Of a stretch of DNA of 64,000 nt, positions 22,048 to 33,225 are shown piece after piece. The position numbers were made by a program, and so were the translations under genes. Below the pieces are notes generated by a model. The model worked only from the letters and a program-made list of their open reading frames with translations. It was not told the origin of the DNA and did not search any database. Origin of the DNA: Tupaia tana (lineage: Eukaryota; Chordata; Mammalia; Scandentia; Tupaiidae); NCBI GenBank assembly GCA_026018925.1, contig JAKSZU010000011.1:4779985-4843984 (forward strand), in the 5' to 3' direction. The stretch's first letter is position 1. Each line of letters starts with the position of its first letter.

Positions 22048-22290
22048 GGTCCAGCAGATGGCATAGTGGCCTTGAACTACTGCATGGTCAACTGCAGTTC
22101 AAATCTTGGACCCAGCTAATTGAAATTAATGCAAGAGGCATGTGCGTGCCCCAGATCCGTAGAAGAGAATGGAGGAATAGGGATTGTGGTGTGGACATCC
22201 TCCTTTAGGGGTGATTTCTCACTTTTAGTCTGTTTCTCTGGTGAGCATATGTGCCTTATAGCAACAATCTCTCTCAAACAAAAAGAGCAA
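22048..22290 (+). mobile_element. Diverged SINE-L copy
   Basis: GGGTCCAGCAGATGGCATAGTGG head, CAGTTCAAATCTTGGACC, TGCCTTATAGCAACAATCTCTC and a short A tail. Confidence 0.75.
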
Positions 22291-22309
22291 GTCTTTTCTT
22301 TTTTAAATT

Positions 22310-22468
22310 TTCATTAAGGATTTTTAAATTTAATTTTGTTATTTATTTTTCAGTTTGAGCAGAGTAAGAAAAGGAAAGTGAGAAAGCAAGCCATCAGGTC
22401 GAGGACATGAACCATACTCACCCATGTGGGAGCCCTACACCTTTACCACCATGCCACCTGCCAGCCCC
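22310..22468 (-). mobile_element. SINE-S copy
   Basis: TTATTTATTTTTCAGTTTGAGCAGAG, AAGCAAGCCATCAGGTCGAGG and end CCACCTGCCAGCCCC. Confidence 0.8.
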
Positions 22469-22707
22469 TCTTTTTTTGGTTTGCTTTTGCTATGGAGTGT
22501 GTACACTCACTTCAGAGCGACATTACAGGGGAAAGTGTGAATCACCCTTCAGTGGGATAGCCATGCTACTACCCCTTTTCCATTCTCCTCTTAGGATTTT
22601 GAGCATGCATGAACATGTTCTTGGTGTTTTCAGCTGGGTCGAGGACTCAAACAGTGAGTCAGCCATGTGCTATCCAGCTGCCTTAACCTCCATGCCACCA
22701 GCTGGCC
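22469..22707 (-). mobile_element. Diverged SINE-L-like copy
   Basis: GGTTTGCTTTTGCTATGGAGTG, AGGATTTTGAGCATGCATGAAC and end CCACCAGCTGGCC. It adjoins the preceding SINE-S tail to head. Confidence 0.7.
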
Positions 22708-23018
22708 TAAGAGCTATTCTTCTGTCACATTAGTATGGAGTTACATTAGTTCTTTCTTATAGCCTGGCTACGTAGTAACTTTATGTTTAGGCAAGGATCC
22801 ATGTCTTGGTCATGTGCTCTCAAATGTAGTCCGGGAAGAGACAGGGTCTTGGAGTCTCCTGCTATTGAAGGCTTAAGTAGCAGGTTTGAGAAACAGCCCA
22901 AGGGATAAGAAAAAATGTTGTGTGTTTTATATTAATGTGTACCAAAATTAATGAGTGTGGATTATAACTGGGCAGAAGAAATGAACAGTATGGTGTTTAG
23001 GAATTACAGGTTTCCTTT

Positions 23019-23280
23019 TTTGTTTTTTTTTTTGGAGAGGTTTTTGTATAGGGTGTGTGCGCTTGCCAGAAAGACAGAGAGAGACGAGAGACAGATAGTG
23101 AGAAATCAACTCCCAGAGGGATGGCCATACCGCAATCCTTTCTCCTCTATTCTCCTCTCAGGATCTTGGGCACACACATAGGCACCCAGCATGAGTTTAA
23201 GCCATTGGGTCCGGGGCTTAAACTGTGGTCGACTACATGGGAATCCAGCGACATAGCCATTACACCATCTGCTTGTCCCT
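23019..23280 (-). mobile_element. SINE-L copy
   Basis: GGAGAGGTTTTTGTATAGGG to CATCTGCTTGTCCC with similar GGAATTA-containing flanks. Confidence 0.85.
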
Positions 23281-23940
23281 GGGAATTATAAATTTCAGAA
23301 TGATGTAGGAACTGGATATGGGTAGTGAGTTTCAGGAAAAGAAAGTAGACACTGTAATGACATGGTGGGGATTTTTCTATTTATTACTATCAGTGGTGGC
23401 ATTCCAGGTAAAACCTAGGTGTATTGTGCAACATTTAAAGGATTGGAACACAGGGGATAGGCAAAATACAACTAAAATTATTGGTGTATTTTTGTCTAAG
23501 TATATGAGTTTATATTATTAATGTTTTTGAAACCTCTGTTTATTTATTAACATGGTGAATACTCTACAATCAACATGGTTATTACAAGGAATAAGTAACG
23601 CAAGGAGTAAGTAACTGAGTATGTGTAATCTCTAAATATATAGTCACATTTAATGTAGATTGGCTTATTTTTGGACATTCGGTACAAATCGAATCTATCC
23701 TACTTTTGCTTATGATCCATTATTATCATTAATGTATGAGGTAGATAGATTTAGTTATTATTGATATTTTATGTGAAATTTTATCTTTGTACACATTTCT
23801 TTTACATATAATGTGTGTGTGTATAACTGAAAAGCGTGGATATTGCAGTTAATGAAGATGAATAAACAAGACTCCAACAATTTCAATGATTACTTTAGTA
23901 GAATATCAAATAGGGTCACTAGATTTCCTTCTAACACTCA
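23281..23940. other. Intronic single-copy span
   Basis: AT-rich sequence without supported features. Confidence 0.35.
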
Positions 23941-23958
23941 GTCAACTTGATATTTTCT

Positions 23959-24221
23959 ACTTTTTTTTTTTTTTGGAGAGGTTTTCGCTATAGGGCGCGT
24001 GCGCTCGCCAGACACAGAGACATAGAGATAGAAAGCGAGAAATCACCCCCCAGTGGGGATGGTCACACCTCAATCCCTTCTCCTCCATTCTCCTCTCGGG
24101 ATTTTGGGCATGCATGCACACGTGCCCCACGTGAGTTTTAAGCCACCGGGTCCGGGATGCGAACCGTGGTCGACTACGTGGGAGTCCAGCAACATAGCCA
24201 TTACACTAACTGCTGGTTCCC
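23959..24221 (-). mobile_element. SINE-L copy
   Basis: A well-preserved copy. The 17-bp duplication TCAACTTGATATTTTCT is exact at 23942-23958 and 24222-24238. Confidence 0.95.
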
Positions 24222-24411
24222 TCAACTTGATATTTTCTGAGCATCCCTGATAGTGTCAGTATTGTAACAGTCGTGTTATGACTCAGGTACTCTTGCTACC
24301 TCATGGTAAGGGGGGTTTTCAGGGCTAGATTACCAGGGAGAGAACCAATTGATCCCTGAAAGTAGAATAAATTTTTGAAGTGAATAATCTCATCAGAAAG
24401 CATTCTTTTTA

Positions 24412-24570
24412 AGAAAATATCAATTTAATTACATTCGTTATAATTTTTTAATTTGACCAGAGAGAAAGAAATGGAAAGTGAGAAAGCAAGCTACCAGGTC
24501 CGAGACTCGGACCACGGTCAACCATGTGGGAATCCAGTGCCTTTAACCACCACACTACCTGCGGTCCCTT
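24412..24570 (-). mobile_element. SINE-S copy
   Basis: TTTTAATTTGACCAGAGAG, AAGCAAGCTACCAGGTCCGAG and end CACTACCTGCGGTCCC. AGAAA(G/A)CATTCTT occurs on both sides. Confidence 0.8.
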
Positions 24571-25107
24571 TTAGAAAACATTCTTATTTGATTAATAGCT
24601 AATTCCATGGAAGAAAGATGTCAAAGTCAGAGTTAAATGAGGGCAGAAATGGAGTGAAATTCCAAATAGCTGGGGTGAATTCTGGAGAACCTTGGTTGGC
24701 AAATGAAGGGATGATGAAATCTGAGAGACTCCCCATTATTCACGTAGAGATTAAAAACCAAAATCCACCAATGGAATGAGTCAAGGATCTCTGTTTTGGA
24801 ACCTGGGAGTGACTGGTCACTGTGGACTACCTAACTGATAAAACTCAATACTTTCCATGTTCTAATCTATAAAACCTATGTATCCCTGTGGTATTTATTA
24901 GGAACGATGCCTGTGTTTTGTTCAGTGCTGACCTTGGATATGAGATTTCTGAGCCTGTTGTTCTTAGAGCTCACTGCCTTTTTCTGTTTCTTGGGTGGGG
25001 GCTCATAGTCAAGTGAAACTCTGAATTTTCATGATAAATGGTTCTGGAACTTATGCACAAGACTGGAGTCTCATGGCTTCCTTCTCCATCCAGTTTTCCC
25101 TGCTTAG
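24571..25107. other. Intronic span leading to the start exon
   Basis: Single-copy sequence ending in a strong pyrimidine tract and acceptor (CAGTTTTCCCTGCTTAG). Confidence 0.5.
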
Positions 25108-25180
25108 TGCTTGGACTGTCTATGAATGAGAATCCAGAAGACAACAATGGGAAACTGAGTTATTGGCAATGGATCCACTG
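25108..25180 (+). CDS. KRAB-ZNF exon 2: 5' UTR plus start codon (MDPL)
   Basis: Acceptor TTTTCCCTGCTTAG and donor CCACTG/GTGAGT bound a 73-bp exon. The start codon is ATG at 25169-25171 (coding 25169-25180: ATGGATCCACTG, residues M-D-P-L), with G at -3 and G at +4, a good Kozak context. The exon ends in phase 0, which the KRAB-A exon needs. An upstream ATG at 25122 opens a 22-codon frame. It reads past the main start and stops just inside the next exon, so it may dampen translation. The exon was found by eye from splice signals and phase, not from protein homology. Confidence 0.75.
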
Positions 25181-25930
25181 GTGAGTAGAGAATGCCTTTT
25201 TCTATAGAAACTGCCCTCCTGTCACCAGATGGTCCAGTTTCTCCTATTTCTGTGGATTTTTCAAAGGACTATCAGATATTCAGGAATCTGGATTTCTAGA
25301 CTTGATTGTGATTTCATATTTTCAGAAGATATGTGATGTCTTTTTCTCTCATCTAGCCCATGGTCTCTTTGGAAAATAACATAATTGACTCATCATCCAT
25401 GCAGTTAACAGCACTTGGTTTAAGAGTGTGATGAAAGCAGGTGATAGAAATGAGTGAGGAGTAGAACTTCATAGTGCAAATGGGAGGCAGATGTTTTAGC
25501 AGGTTGTTCATTCAGTCTGGGGTCAAAAGTCCTGGAGTGAGGTCTGTGCAGTAATAAGGGACAATGAATAATGATTTGGCCAGGAAAAAGGTGAAGAATC
25601 ATTTACTTTCTTATTCCAACTTAAAACTTTTCAAAATTTAGTTAAGTTCTTTTGAACTTTTAAAAATTTCTAAAAATAATACTAAAAAAACTTCTTATTA
25701 TACTTATCTCTAGTCATTCTTTCTACCTTTTAGGAACTAATCATTTATTCACATTTGATACCTGGGAATAGTGTATAGGAAGTAGTATTAAATTTATAGT
25801 GGCTGTGCAATTAGGTGCATAGCAGGAGGATAAGTATAATAGGTAGAATAATATTGCCATTCTGGAGAAAACTATTTTAATAGAGGCTTAGTTTTTACTT
25901 GAACAGACAGATAAAATAGAAGACAGGCAA
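25181..25930. other. Intronic single-copy span
   Basis: Intron between the start exon and KRAB-A. No repeat or exon recognised here. Confidence 0.4.
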
Positions 25931-25932
25931 TG

Positions 25933-26212
25933 ATGGAGCCAGCAGGTGGTGTAGAGGTTAAGGTGCTGGGCAACCCCGTGGCTAACTACCATTCTACTCC
26001 CGGACCCAGTGGCTTGGAAATCAAGCCATGCGTGTATGTATGTGTGTATGCCCAAAATACCCAGAGTAGAATGGAGGAAGAGGGATTATGGCATGGCCAG
26101 TCCCACGGGAGTGGGTGGGGTGATTTCTCACTTTCTCTCTCTGTCTCACCGGTGAGCACATGTACCTTATAACAAAAATCTCTCTCTCAAAAACAAAACA
26201 AAACAAAACAAA
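25933..26212 (+). mobile_element. Diverged SINE-L copy
   Basis: GGAGCCAGCAGGTGGTGTAG head, ACTCCCGGACCCAGTGG, TACCTTATAACAAAAATCTC and an (AACAA)n tail. Confidence 0.75.
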
Positions 26213-26640
26213 AGGCAATAATATTTAGTGTTTGGAGTCTCCAGTGAAAATTCAAAATTGGATGTGTTGTACTTGAGGAATGGTCAGGCTACATCTCTCC
26301 TTAAGTGTTGAAGTCCCAGAGGACTCTGGCTTATGCTGCTTGACTATCTGTGCCTGAAACCTTGTTGTGAGCACGTTGTCATATAGGGTTGTGTTACACC
26401 TACTGGTACCAAGAGCTGTATGAAACTTCCTTACCTCTGGAGAATCCTGGGGCCTGCTTCAAGATTTTCTGCCTATTTCTATGAATAGACAAATGACTTC
26501 TAATACTTTTTTTTAGGTAAGAAGAACTTTATACAGTCATTGGCTCTTTCAACACTTACAGCAGAATATTAAACCCCATCGCATATATTAGGAAACTGAG
26601 GTTCACATGTAGGGAGTAATTTAAACATAGTCATGACCTA
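26213..26640. other. Intronic single-copy span
   Basis: No supported features. Confidence 0.35.
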
Positions 26641-26656
26641 AAAGTGGCATCTTATT

Positions 26657-26923
26657 TTTATTTTATTTATTTATTTTTTTTGAGAGGTTTTTGCTATAGA
26701 GCGCGTGCGCTCGCCAGACAGAGACAGAGAGACAGAAAGTGAGAAATCAACCCCCGGGGGGATGGCCATGCTGTAATCCCTTCTCCTTCGTTCTCCTTTC
26801 GGGATCTTGGGCACGCACGCACATGCTCCCAGCATGAGTTTTAAGCCACCAGGTCTGGGATACAAACCGCGGTTGACTACATGGGAGTCCAGCGACATAG
26901 CCATTACGCTAACTGCTGGTCCC
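26657..26923 (-). mobile_element. SINE-L copy
   Basis: Well-preserved copy with the duplication AAAGTGGCATCTTATT at 26641-26656 and again from 26924. Confidence 0.95.
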
Positions 26924-27330
26924 AAAGTGGCATCTTATTATTACAGTTTTACTTGTGATAAGTTTGTAAAGTACTTAACATTCATGAGGAAGATAGTTTA
27001 GTTATCAAATTTAAAGCACAAGCTTTATAATGACCCATCTGGAATTCATAATTCACAGTTTTTTGAAAAATTTCCAAGTTGTATTAACACCATACCTCTT
27101 CTTATATTTCTTGAAAATAATTTCTCAATTTATAATGCATATATATGTGCAAGGATTTCTAAAAGGCAGAAGCCAGCTTGGCACTGAGAATGAATAAATT
27201 GGATCCTCAAACGCAGTTTGATCTTTCTATAAACTCAGTTTCCCTCTCTGCTTCAGCATTGTTGTCTCAACCCTTTCACTCTGGACATTGGTAAGATGGC
27301 TGTGTCTAAACTGGAATTTCCATGATCTAG

Positions 27331-27570
<240 letters not shown>

Positions 27571-27689
27571 TAGACCCAATAACCATATTAAAGAAATTCT
27601 TTGATTACATATTATTTACATCTAGCTTGTCATGGCATCAAAATGTGGTCTTCATCATAATTTGTTGTCTTTATTTCTATTTTTATTTT

Positions 27690-27905
27690 ATTTAGTATTT
27701 TCTTATGGGTGAGGGAGAAAGAGAGGAAAAAGAGAGGAAGAGACTCTTAACAGATCATTTGTACTGTAGTCTACCCCACGTTTCAGCCAGCTGTGATTAT
27801 GGGCACACATGTGCACATCTGAAGTACTCTGGGCAGCCGTGGGACTTGAACTCAGGACCTTTCCCATGTGGGTTCTGTTGTGTTATTGCTGCACCACTCC
27901 CATAC
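27690..27905 (-). mobile_element. Ancient tRNA-related SINE (tentative)
   Basis: Antisense B-box-like GGGACTTGAACTCAGGACC, a GA-rich block and CCATGTGGGTTCTG. The architecture parallels SINE-S but the sequence is more diverged. Confidence 0.5.
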
Positions 27906-28007
27906 CTTCATGTATTGCTTGGCACCAAATCTCTAAGTTAGGCCATAAGTGGGAACTTAGTTAAGTATTCTTAAAATCATAAATAGATAAGATAAATTTA
28001 TAAATAC

Positions 28008-28292
28008 AGTCATTTTTGGGGATTGGTTATCAGACCCCCTGGCATACTAATATCCAAAGATTTTAGAGTTCCTTATATAAAATGGTATGCAATTTGCGTA
28101 TAACCTGCACATAGTCCTTCAGTATATCTTATGTAATCTCTAGATTTCTGGTAATAGTTAATACAGTATCACTAACTGATATATTAAGTTTTTTATTGTT
28201 GCAGGATTATTTTTACTTTTAAAAACAGTTTCAGTGGGTAATTGTTTAAATTTACTGCTATGGAACTCATGGATATTGAAGGCCAAATGTAA
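28008..28292. mobile_element. MER2/Tigger-type DNA transposon remnant
   Basis: Begins TACAGTCATTTTTGG and contains CAAAGATTTTAGAGTTCCTT, ATATAAAATGGTATGCAATTTGC, ATAACCTGCACATAGTCC and a closing GGATATTGAAGGCCAAATGTA. Word order and TA flanks match the MER2 (Tigger/pogo) family as I remember it. It is an old cut-and-paste fossil without transposase. Confidence 0.65.
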
Positions 28293-28689
28293 TTATTCTG
28301 CTCTAGGCAGTATGGTGAGGTTTGATATCAAAGTAGTGAAAATAGCAGAGTTTTGATTATTCCTGTGGACTTTTTGTTTATTGCATTATACTTGAGTAAA
28401 ATATTCATCCCACTGCAGAAGCATTTGATTTCTCTGTCTTTGAACAGAGTGATAAGTCTGTACCCTGACTTTGAACTTGGCATCTGTGTCCTGAGGTCGT
28501 CACTATTCTGGGTACATACTTGGGATTTCTCCCTGGCTTAGCGAAGGCCCTTCAGTGCTTCCTGTGTTAAATGTGTTACTTGGGATGACATCCAGGGTTG
28601 TCCATGTTCTTCCTCCATGGTTTTGCATCAACTTGTTGATAATACACGTTTATTATCACAAAATTCAATTACTTTTGTCCCATGAACAG
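28293..28689. other. Intronic single-copy span
   Basis: No supported features before the KRAB-B acceptor. Confidence 0.4.
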
Positions 28690-28788
28690 AGTATCAGCTC
28701 TGCAAATCAGATTTGATTTTCTGTTTGGAAAAAGGTGAAATGGTGTGGATGGTGGAAGCAAGAGGATTTTCCCATTGCCAAAGTCCAG
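28690..28788 (+). CDS. KRAB-ZNF exon 4: KRAB B-box
   Basis: Acceptor TCCCATGAACAG and donor AGTCCAG/GTGAGC bound 99 bp, phase 1 to phase 1. The split first codon (G/AG) gives E, then YQLCKSDLIFCLEKGEMVWM and VEARGFSHCQSP (residues about 47-79). YQL-x-K-x-D-x-I-x-x-LEKGE-x-x-W is the classic KRAB-B signature and follows KRAB-A at the usual spacing. The following intron of about 20.5 kb is unusually long and holds most of the retroelement insertions of the window. Confidence 0.9.
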
Positions 28789-29018
28789 GTGAGCTGCAGG
28801 AACTTGCACCCGTAGATAGGCAGATCCTTGGTTAGTAAGTAATCTCTTGTTATTATCAGCTGCAGATTTTGTTACATAGATTTTTTTCTAAAATTTAGGT
28901 GAGGACTTTGGGACAGAGTATTTTAGATATTGTTATTCCTTTTAAATGTTATTCATAATATATGTGTCCTCCTCACATAATTTCTGGCTTTAGGAAAATA
29001 TTGATGTTTTGAGTTATT

Positions 29019-29078
29019 AGAAAAGTCACGATGCATTTTGCATAGAAAAACATAGAAAAAAAATGTCATGACTTTTCT
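29019..29078. mobile_element. Short palindromic element, mariner MITE-like
   Basis: AGAAAAGTCA(C)GATGCATTTT on the left is complementary to AAAATGTCATGACTTTTCT on the right, around an A-rich centre. A perfect outer 10-bp stem and about 60-80 bp total size suit a mariner-derived MITE such as the MADE type. Flanking TA duplications are not clear. Confidence 0.5.
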
Positions 29079-29244
29079 GATTGCAGGAGATTCATTGGGC
29101 TACATTTAGTACAGGAACCTCATGGATAATGGTATAAGATGATCTAGTAATACAGTCATCCTTCTTAGAGGAAAAACTCCCCTCTTGATTGTGGCAAGCT
29201 TTTACTGTTCCATAAAACAGAAGCCACAAGTACCTTATGGAGGC

Positions 29245-29494
29245 AGGACCAGCAGTTGGCATAATGGTTATGTTGCTGGACTCCCATGTAGTAGACCCTG
29301 GTTTGAGTCCCCGACCCGGTAGCTTGAACTCAAGCCAGGTGTGTGTTCATGCCCAAGATCCTGAGAAGAGAATGGAGGAGAAGGGATTGTGGTGTGGTCA
29401 TCTCCCTTGGGGGCGTGATTTCTTGCCTTCTGTCTGTTTGTCTGTCTAGCGAGCTCATGCTCCTTATTGCAAATAACTCTCAATAAATAAATAA
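29245..29494 (+). mobile_element. SINE-L copy
   Basis: CAGGACCAGCAGTTGGC head and AATAAATAAATAAA tail. GTACCTTATGGAGG is duplicated at 29231-29244 and right after the tail. Confidence 0.9.
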
Positions 29495-29603
29495 AGTACC
29501 TTATGGAGGGAAAACTATAAATTCCTACAGTGTTTCCTTATAGAACATAGCCATTCTGGTGTCCTGGTATGTTTCTGAAAAAAGTTTTCGTCAAGAGACA
29601 TCT

Positions 29604-29842
29604 TTTATTAAAGAGGGATTTTTGTTATAGGACACATGTGCTTGCCAGAGAGACAGAAAGTGAGAAATCATCCCCCAGGATGGATGGCCACACTGCAGTC
29701 TCTCCTCTTCCAGTCTTCTCTTGAGATTCTGAGCAGGCATGCACATATGCCCAGGATCAGTTTCAAGCTGCTAGGTCTCACACAAACCACGTAGAATATG
29801 TGGGAGTCCAGTGACCTAACCATTACACCATCTGCTGGTCCC
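29604..29842 (-). mobile_element. Diverged SINE-L copy
   Basis: GAGGGATTTTTGTTATAGGACAC to CACCATCTGCTGGTCCCC, at the edge of the ZNF428 retrocopy target. Confidence 0.8.
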
Positions 29843-29857
29843 CATCAGTAGGCTTTT

Positions 29858-30898
29858 TTTTTTGGACCAACATACACAGAATTTGGCTTTTATTCTGGCT
29901 ATCACACATCTACGGCTAAGACAACACAGATCTGCAGTACCCCATCCCACAGGACCACTGCGATCACCCAGTCTCTTCTGCTCCCTCTTCCTGCCCTACG
30001 CCACTGCCAGGCTCCCCTGCTGGGGCTCTGCCTACACCTCACCCCCGGCGTGCAGCATGAAGTGGCCATGCAGCTCCCCAAGGTTATCAAAGGAATCCTC
30101 ACACTCTGTACAGTGGTAGGTGCCTTCTCTCCTCTTCCTCCTCCTCCTCCTCCTCCTCCTCCTCCTCCTCCTCCTCCCGCCTGACTGGTTAGCCCTCTCC
30201 AGCCCGAGGTAGCTCCTCCTCTTCCTCTTCGAGGGCCCTGCCTTCGGGGGCTGGTGCTTCCTGGGGGGCTGTAGCAGGACAACAGAGCCCGCACGGTGGG
30301 GTGACAGGTGGAGCCTCCCCAAGTGGTGAGCGGCGAGCGGCCCTAGAGCTGGCCGGCCGTGCTGAGCGGCCCCAGAGCTGGCAGGGCTGAGCCAGGGGAC
30401 CTGGGGACTGGGCTGCACGGGGAGGCTGGGGGGGGAGGGGGGGGGGGGGGTGGAGGCGGCGGGGTGGGCCTCCCCGGCTGCCTCCCAGGCGCTGCTTCAC
30501 CTTGTAGCCTGGGTCATATTCAGGATCATCAGTGGTTTCCTCTTCCTCTTCCTCCTCATCTTCCTCTTCAGAGTCAGGCTCTGAGAGAGTGTATTCAGAG
30601 TCAGAGGAATGCTCAAGGCCTGGCGAAACGTCATCATCTTCTTCCAAGCTGGCATAGCCCCCAGTCTCAGCTGGCTCACGGGTCTCTGTCATTGCCAGGG
30701 TAGGGGACAAGAGACAGGAACAGAGCAGCAGCTGAGCAGCGTCCTTCCCCGGCCTGCTCTCCACAGCCCCACCTCTGGCAGCAGGTTCTTATCTAAGACA
30801 GGATGTTGGCAGATAGAGAGGACTTCGGCGTTGGCGGCCCGGCTCCGGCTTGGTGGTGGCAGATGCACGCCTGGGCTCTGCGCCTGCGCCGCAAGTCC
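29858..30898 (-). pseudogene. ZNF428: ZNF428 retrocopy (processed pseudogene)
   Basis: Antisense poly(T) at 29853-29862, then on the minus strand a 3' UTR, coding region and GC-rich 5' UTR without introns. The start is at 30692 (MTETREPAETGGYASLEEDD). It continues with an acidic EEDEEEEEEETTDDPEYDPG tract. A C-terminal C2H2-like finger YHCTECEDSFDNLGELHGH appears in a different frame. These are hallmarks of ZNF428. The frame is broken in the (GAG/CTC)n tract near 30130-30180, so the full protein cannot be made. Near-identical duplications CCCATCAGTAG(G/A)CTTTT at 29841-29857 and 30899-30915 show L1-mediated insertion of a near-full-length mRNA. Confidence 0.88.
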
Positions 30899-31000
30899 CC
30901 CATCAGTAGACTTTTAAAATATCATTGTTGGCATTTTTCCCTAGCTTTGCTACCTTCATCACTCTTTGGCTCAGGCTATGCCACTTTAAATACTGTCCTT

Positions 31001-31016
31001 TGTTTTTTTTTCTTTG

Positions 31017-31051
<35 letters not shown>

Positions 31052-31557
31052 CTCTTTTTTTGGAGAGGTTTTTGCTATAGGGCGCGTGCGCTCGTCAGAC
31101 AGACAGAGAGAGACAGAGAGATAGAAAGCAGGAAATCACCCCCCAGGGGGGATGGCCACGCCGCAATCCCTTCTCCTCCATTCTCCTCTTGGGATCTTGG
31201 GCACGCACGCACACGCGCCCGGCGTGAGTTTAAGCCGCCGGGTCCGGGACTCGAACCGCGGTCGACTACGTGGGAGTCCAGCGACATAGCCATTACGCTA
31301 ACTGCTGGTCCCTCTTTGAAAGGTTTTAGCTATAGGGCGTGTGCTCTCGCATGAAAAAGAGAAAGACAGAAAGTGGGAAATCACCCCTTTGGAGTGATGA
31401 CCACACCAATCTCTTCTCTTCCATTCTCCTCTTGGGATCTTGGGCATGCACGCACACACGCCTGGCGTGAGTTTCAGCCATTGGATCTGGGACTCGAATT
31501 GTGGTCGACTCCATGGGAGTCCAGCCACATAGCCATTACGCCAACTGCTGGTCTCTA
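31001..31557 (-). mobile_element. SINE-L outer copy carrying a nested SINE-L
   Basis: The outer copy begins at the TTTGTTTTTT run and resumes at 31314, ending CCAACTGCTGGTCTC. It has outer duplications TAAATACTGT(C/T)CTT at 30987-31000 and 31558-31571. Its poly(T)/CTTTGAAAGGTTTT was the target of the inner copy. Confidence 0.85.
31026..31313 (-). mobile_element. SINE-L inner copy
   Basis: A consensus-like young copy (GCGCGTGCGCTCG, CGCAATCCCTTCTCC, CGGTCGACTACGTGGGAGTC) with the duplication CTTTGAAAGGTTTT at 31012-31025 and 31314-31327. Confidence 0.92.
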
Positions 31558-31571
31558 TAAATACTGTTCTT

Positions 31572-32095
31572 AACATCTTCAAATTGCCTTTTCCTCCATT
31601 TTCAAGGGGAAAGTCAGTTCTAAAAGTCATTGGGTGGCTAAATTGAAGTCACTGCAGTTTTCTCTATGGTGAGCCTTTTTTAATCACTCAGCCTGCATTA
31701 TCCCATTGATAGCCTTTTCTCTTCAAATCTGCCCCAGTCCCTCATTCATCACTTGGAAACAAATCCTGCCTCACACCTCAAGTCTGTTCAAGTGAGAGCA
31801 GCAGAGCTCACTGTGGGCTTACCTTTCTTGGTTGTAACTGCTCCTTAGCTTTTTACTTGCATACTTCCTTCTGGGTAATGTTTATTCTTTTCTCTGCTAG
31901 GGTCATGCACATAGTCACCATACAGTACGTTTTGTTCAGTGTGGAAATGTTTTTAGCATGCTTTCCTTTGAAGAAGCCACGAGTTTTCTCCCCTTCCTAG
32001 GTTTGGTATGTAGTTACGAAATCATATTAAATGAACCCATAATAATTTAAATACTTCTGAAGAACAAACTATTTCTTACAAAACTTATAGCTCAA
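31572..32095. other. Intronic single-copy span
   Basis: No recognised repeat or exon. It directly precedes the duplicated 1-kb unit. Confidence 0.35.
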
Positions 32096-32238
32096 AGTAT
32101 TTTTTTTCAAGTTCATGACTTTATAAAGGGAACTTTTATAATGTTTATAATTGAAGTATCAGGCTGTAAAAGCCTTTTCTTGTTTTACACTTTTATTTTG
32201 TTTTGAAAAGTCTAGGAATGTATATACATTTACAGGCA

Positions 32239-32502
32239 TTTTTTTTTTTTTGAGAGATTTTTGCTATAGGGCGCGTGCACTCGCCAGACAGACAGAGAGA
32301 GACATAGAGACAGAAAGCGAGAAATCACCCCCCAGGGGGGATGGCCACGCCGCAATCCCTTCTCCTCCAGTCTCCTCTCGGGATCTTGGGCACGCACGCA
32401 CACACGCCCGGCGTGAGTTTAAGCCACCGGATCCGGGACTCGAACTGTGGTCGACTACATGGGAGTCCAGCGACATAGCCATTACGCTAACTGCTGGTCC
32501 TA
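32239..32502 (-). mobile_element. SINE-L copy
   Basis: Well-preserved; duplication TACAGGCA at 32231-32238 and 32503-32510. It splits the duplicated unit. Confidence 0.92.
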
Positions 32503-33225
32503 TACAGGCATTTTTTTTTTCCTACCTATTTTACGCCATTCTCATGCCACAGGCGAAAGTGTGAAATGTCTATTATAGCTATAATTCTTTCATCACATGC
32601 TTAACAAATCTTTTTCCCCGATTTCTGGATCATTTTCAATATATTGTTTATAGAAGCGTTATCCTCCTGCTATAGTTGAATATTTCCTTCCCCCAATGAT
32701 GGCATTATTCAGAATATTGGTCATTTATACCCTCATAAAGATTCTCTTATGATGGTGAATGCATTCGTTTATAGTGTGTTTGAGAAATGTATTTCTAAAT
32801 AGATGCATAGAAGCCGAACCTGTGATGGATTATGTTTGTAATGGTTTCATTTAATTTATCACACAGGTTGGTAAGGCACACTAAAGACTTTAAATCAGAA
32901 TGCTGTTTATATTCTAAATGGTTTCAGAGTTGAACACTAGTGTGATATCTAAGCTGCTGCTGACTTTTCTTAAACTGTGGCAATTAAAGACATCTTATGT
33001 GAACTAATCCGTGAAATATTTGTCACAGTTAACTGCACGGACCTACTTGCCATCATAACTGGTTAGTTTCATTATATAGAGAGATTTTTGCTATAGGGTG
33101 TATGCATTTGCCGAAGAGACAGAGACAGAAAAGAAGAAATAACTTCCCTAAGGGGTATGGCCACACCACAATCCCCTTTTTCAGGAGTTTGGGCACGCAT
33201 GCATACACAACCCAACATGAGTTTT

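Noticed and set aside
30359-30703. Plus-strand 114-codon frame with Gly run
   Set aside because: It is the antisense shadow of the ZNF428 retrocopy.
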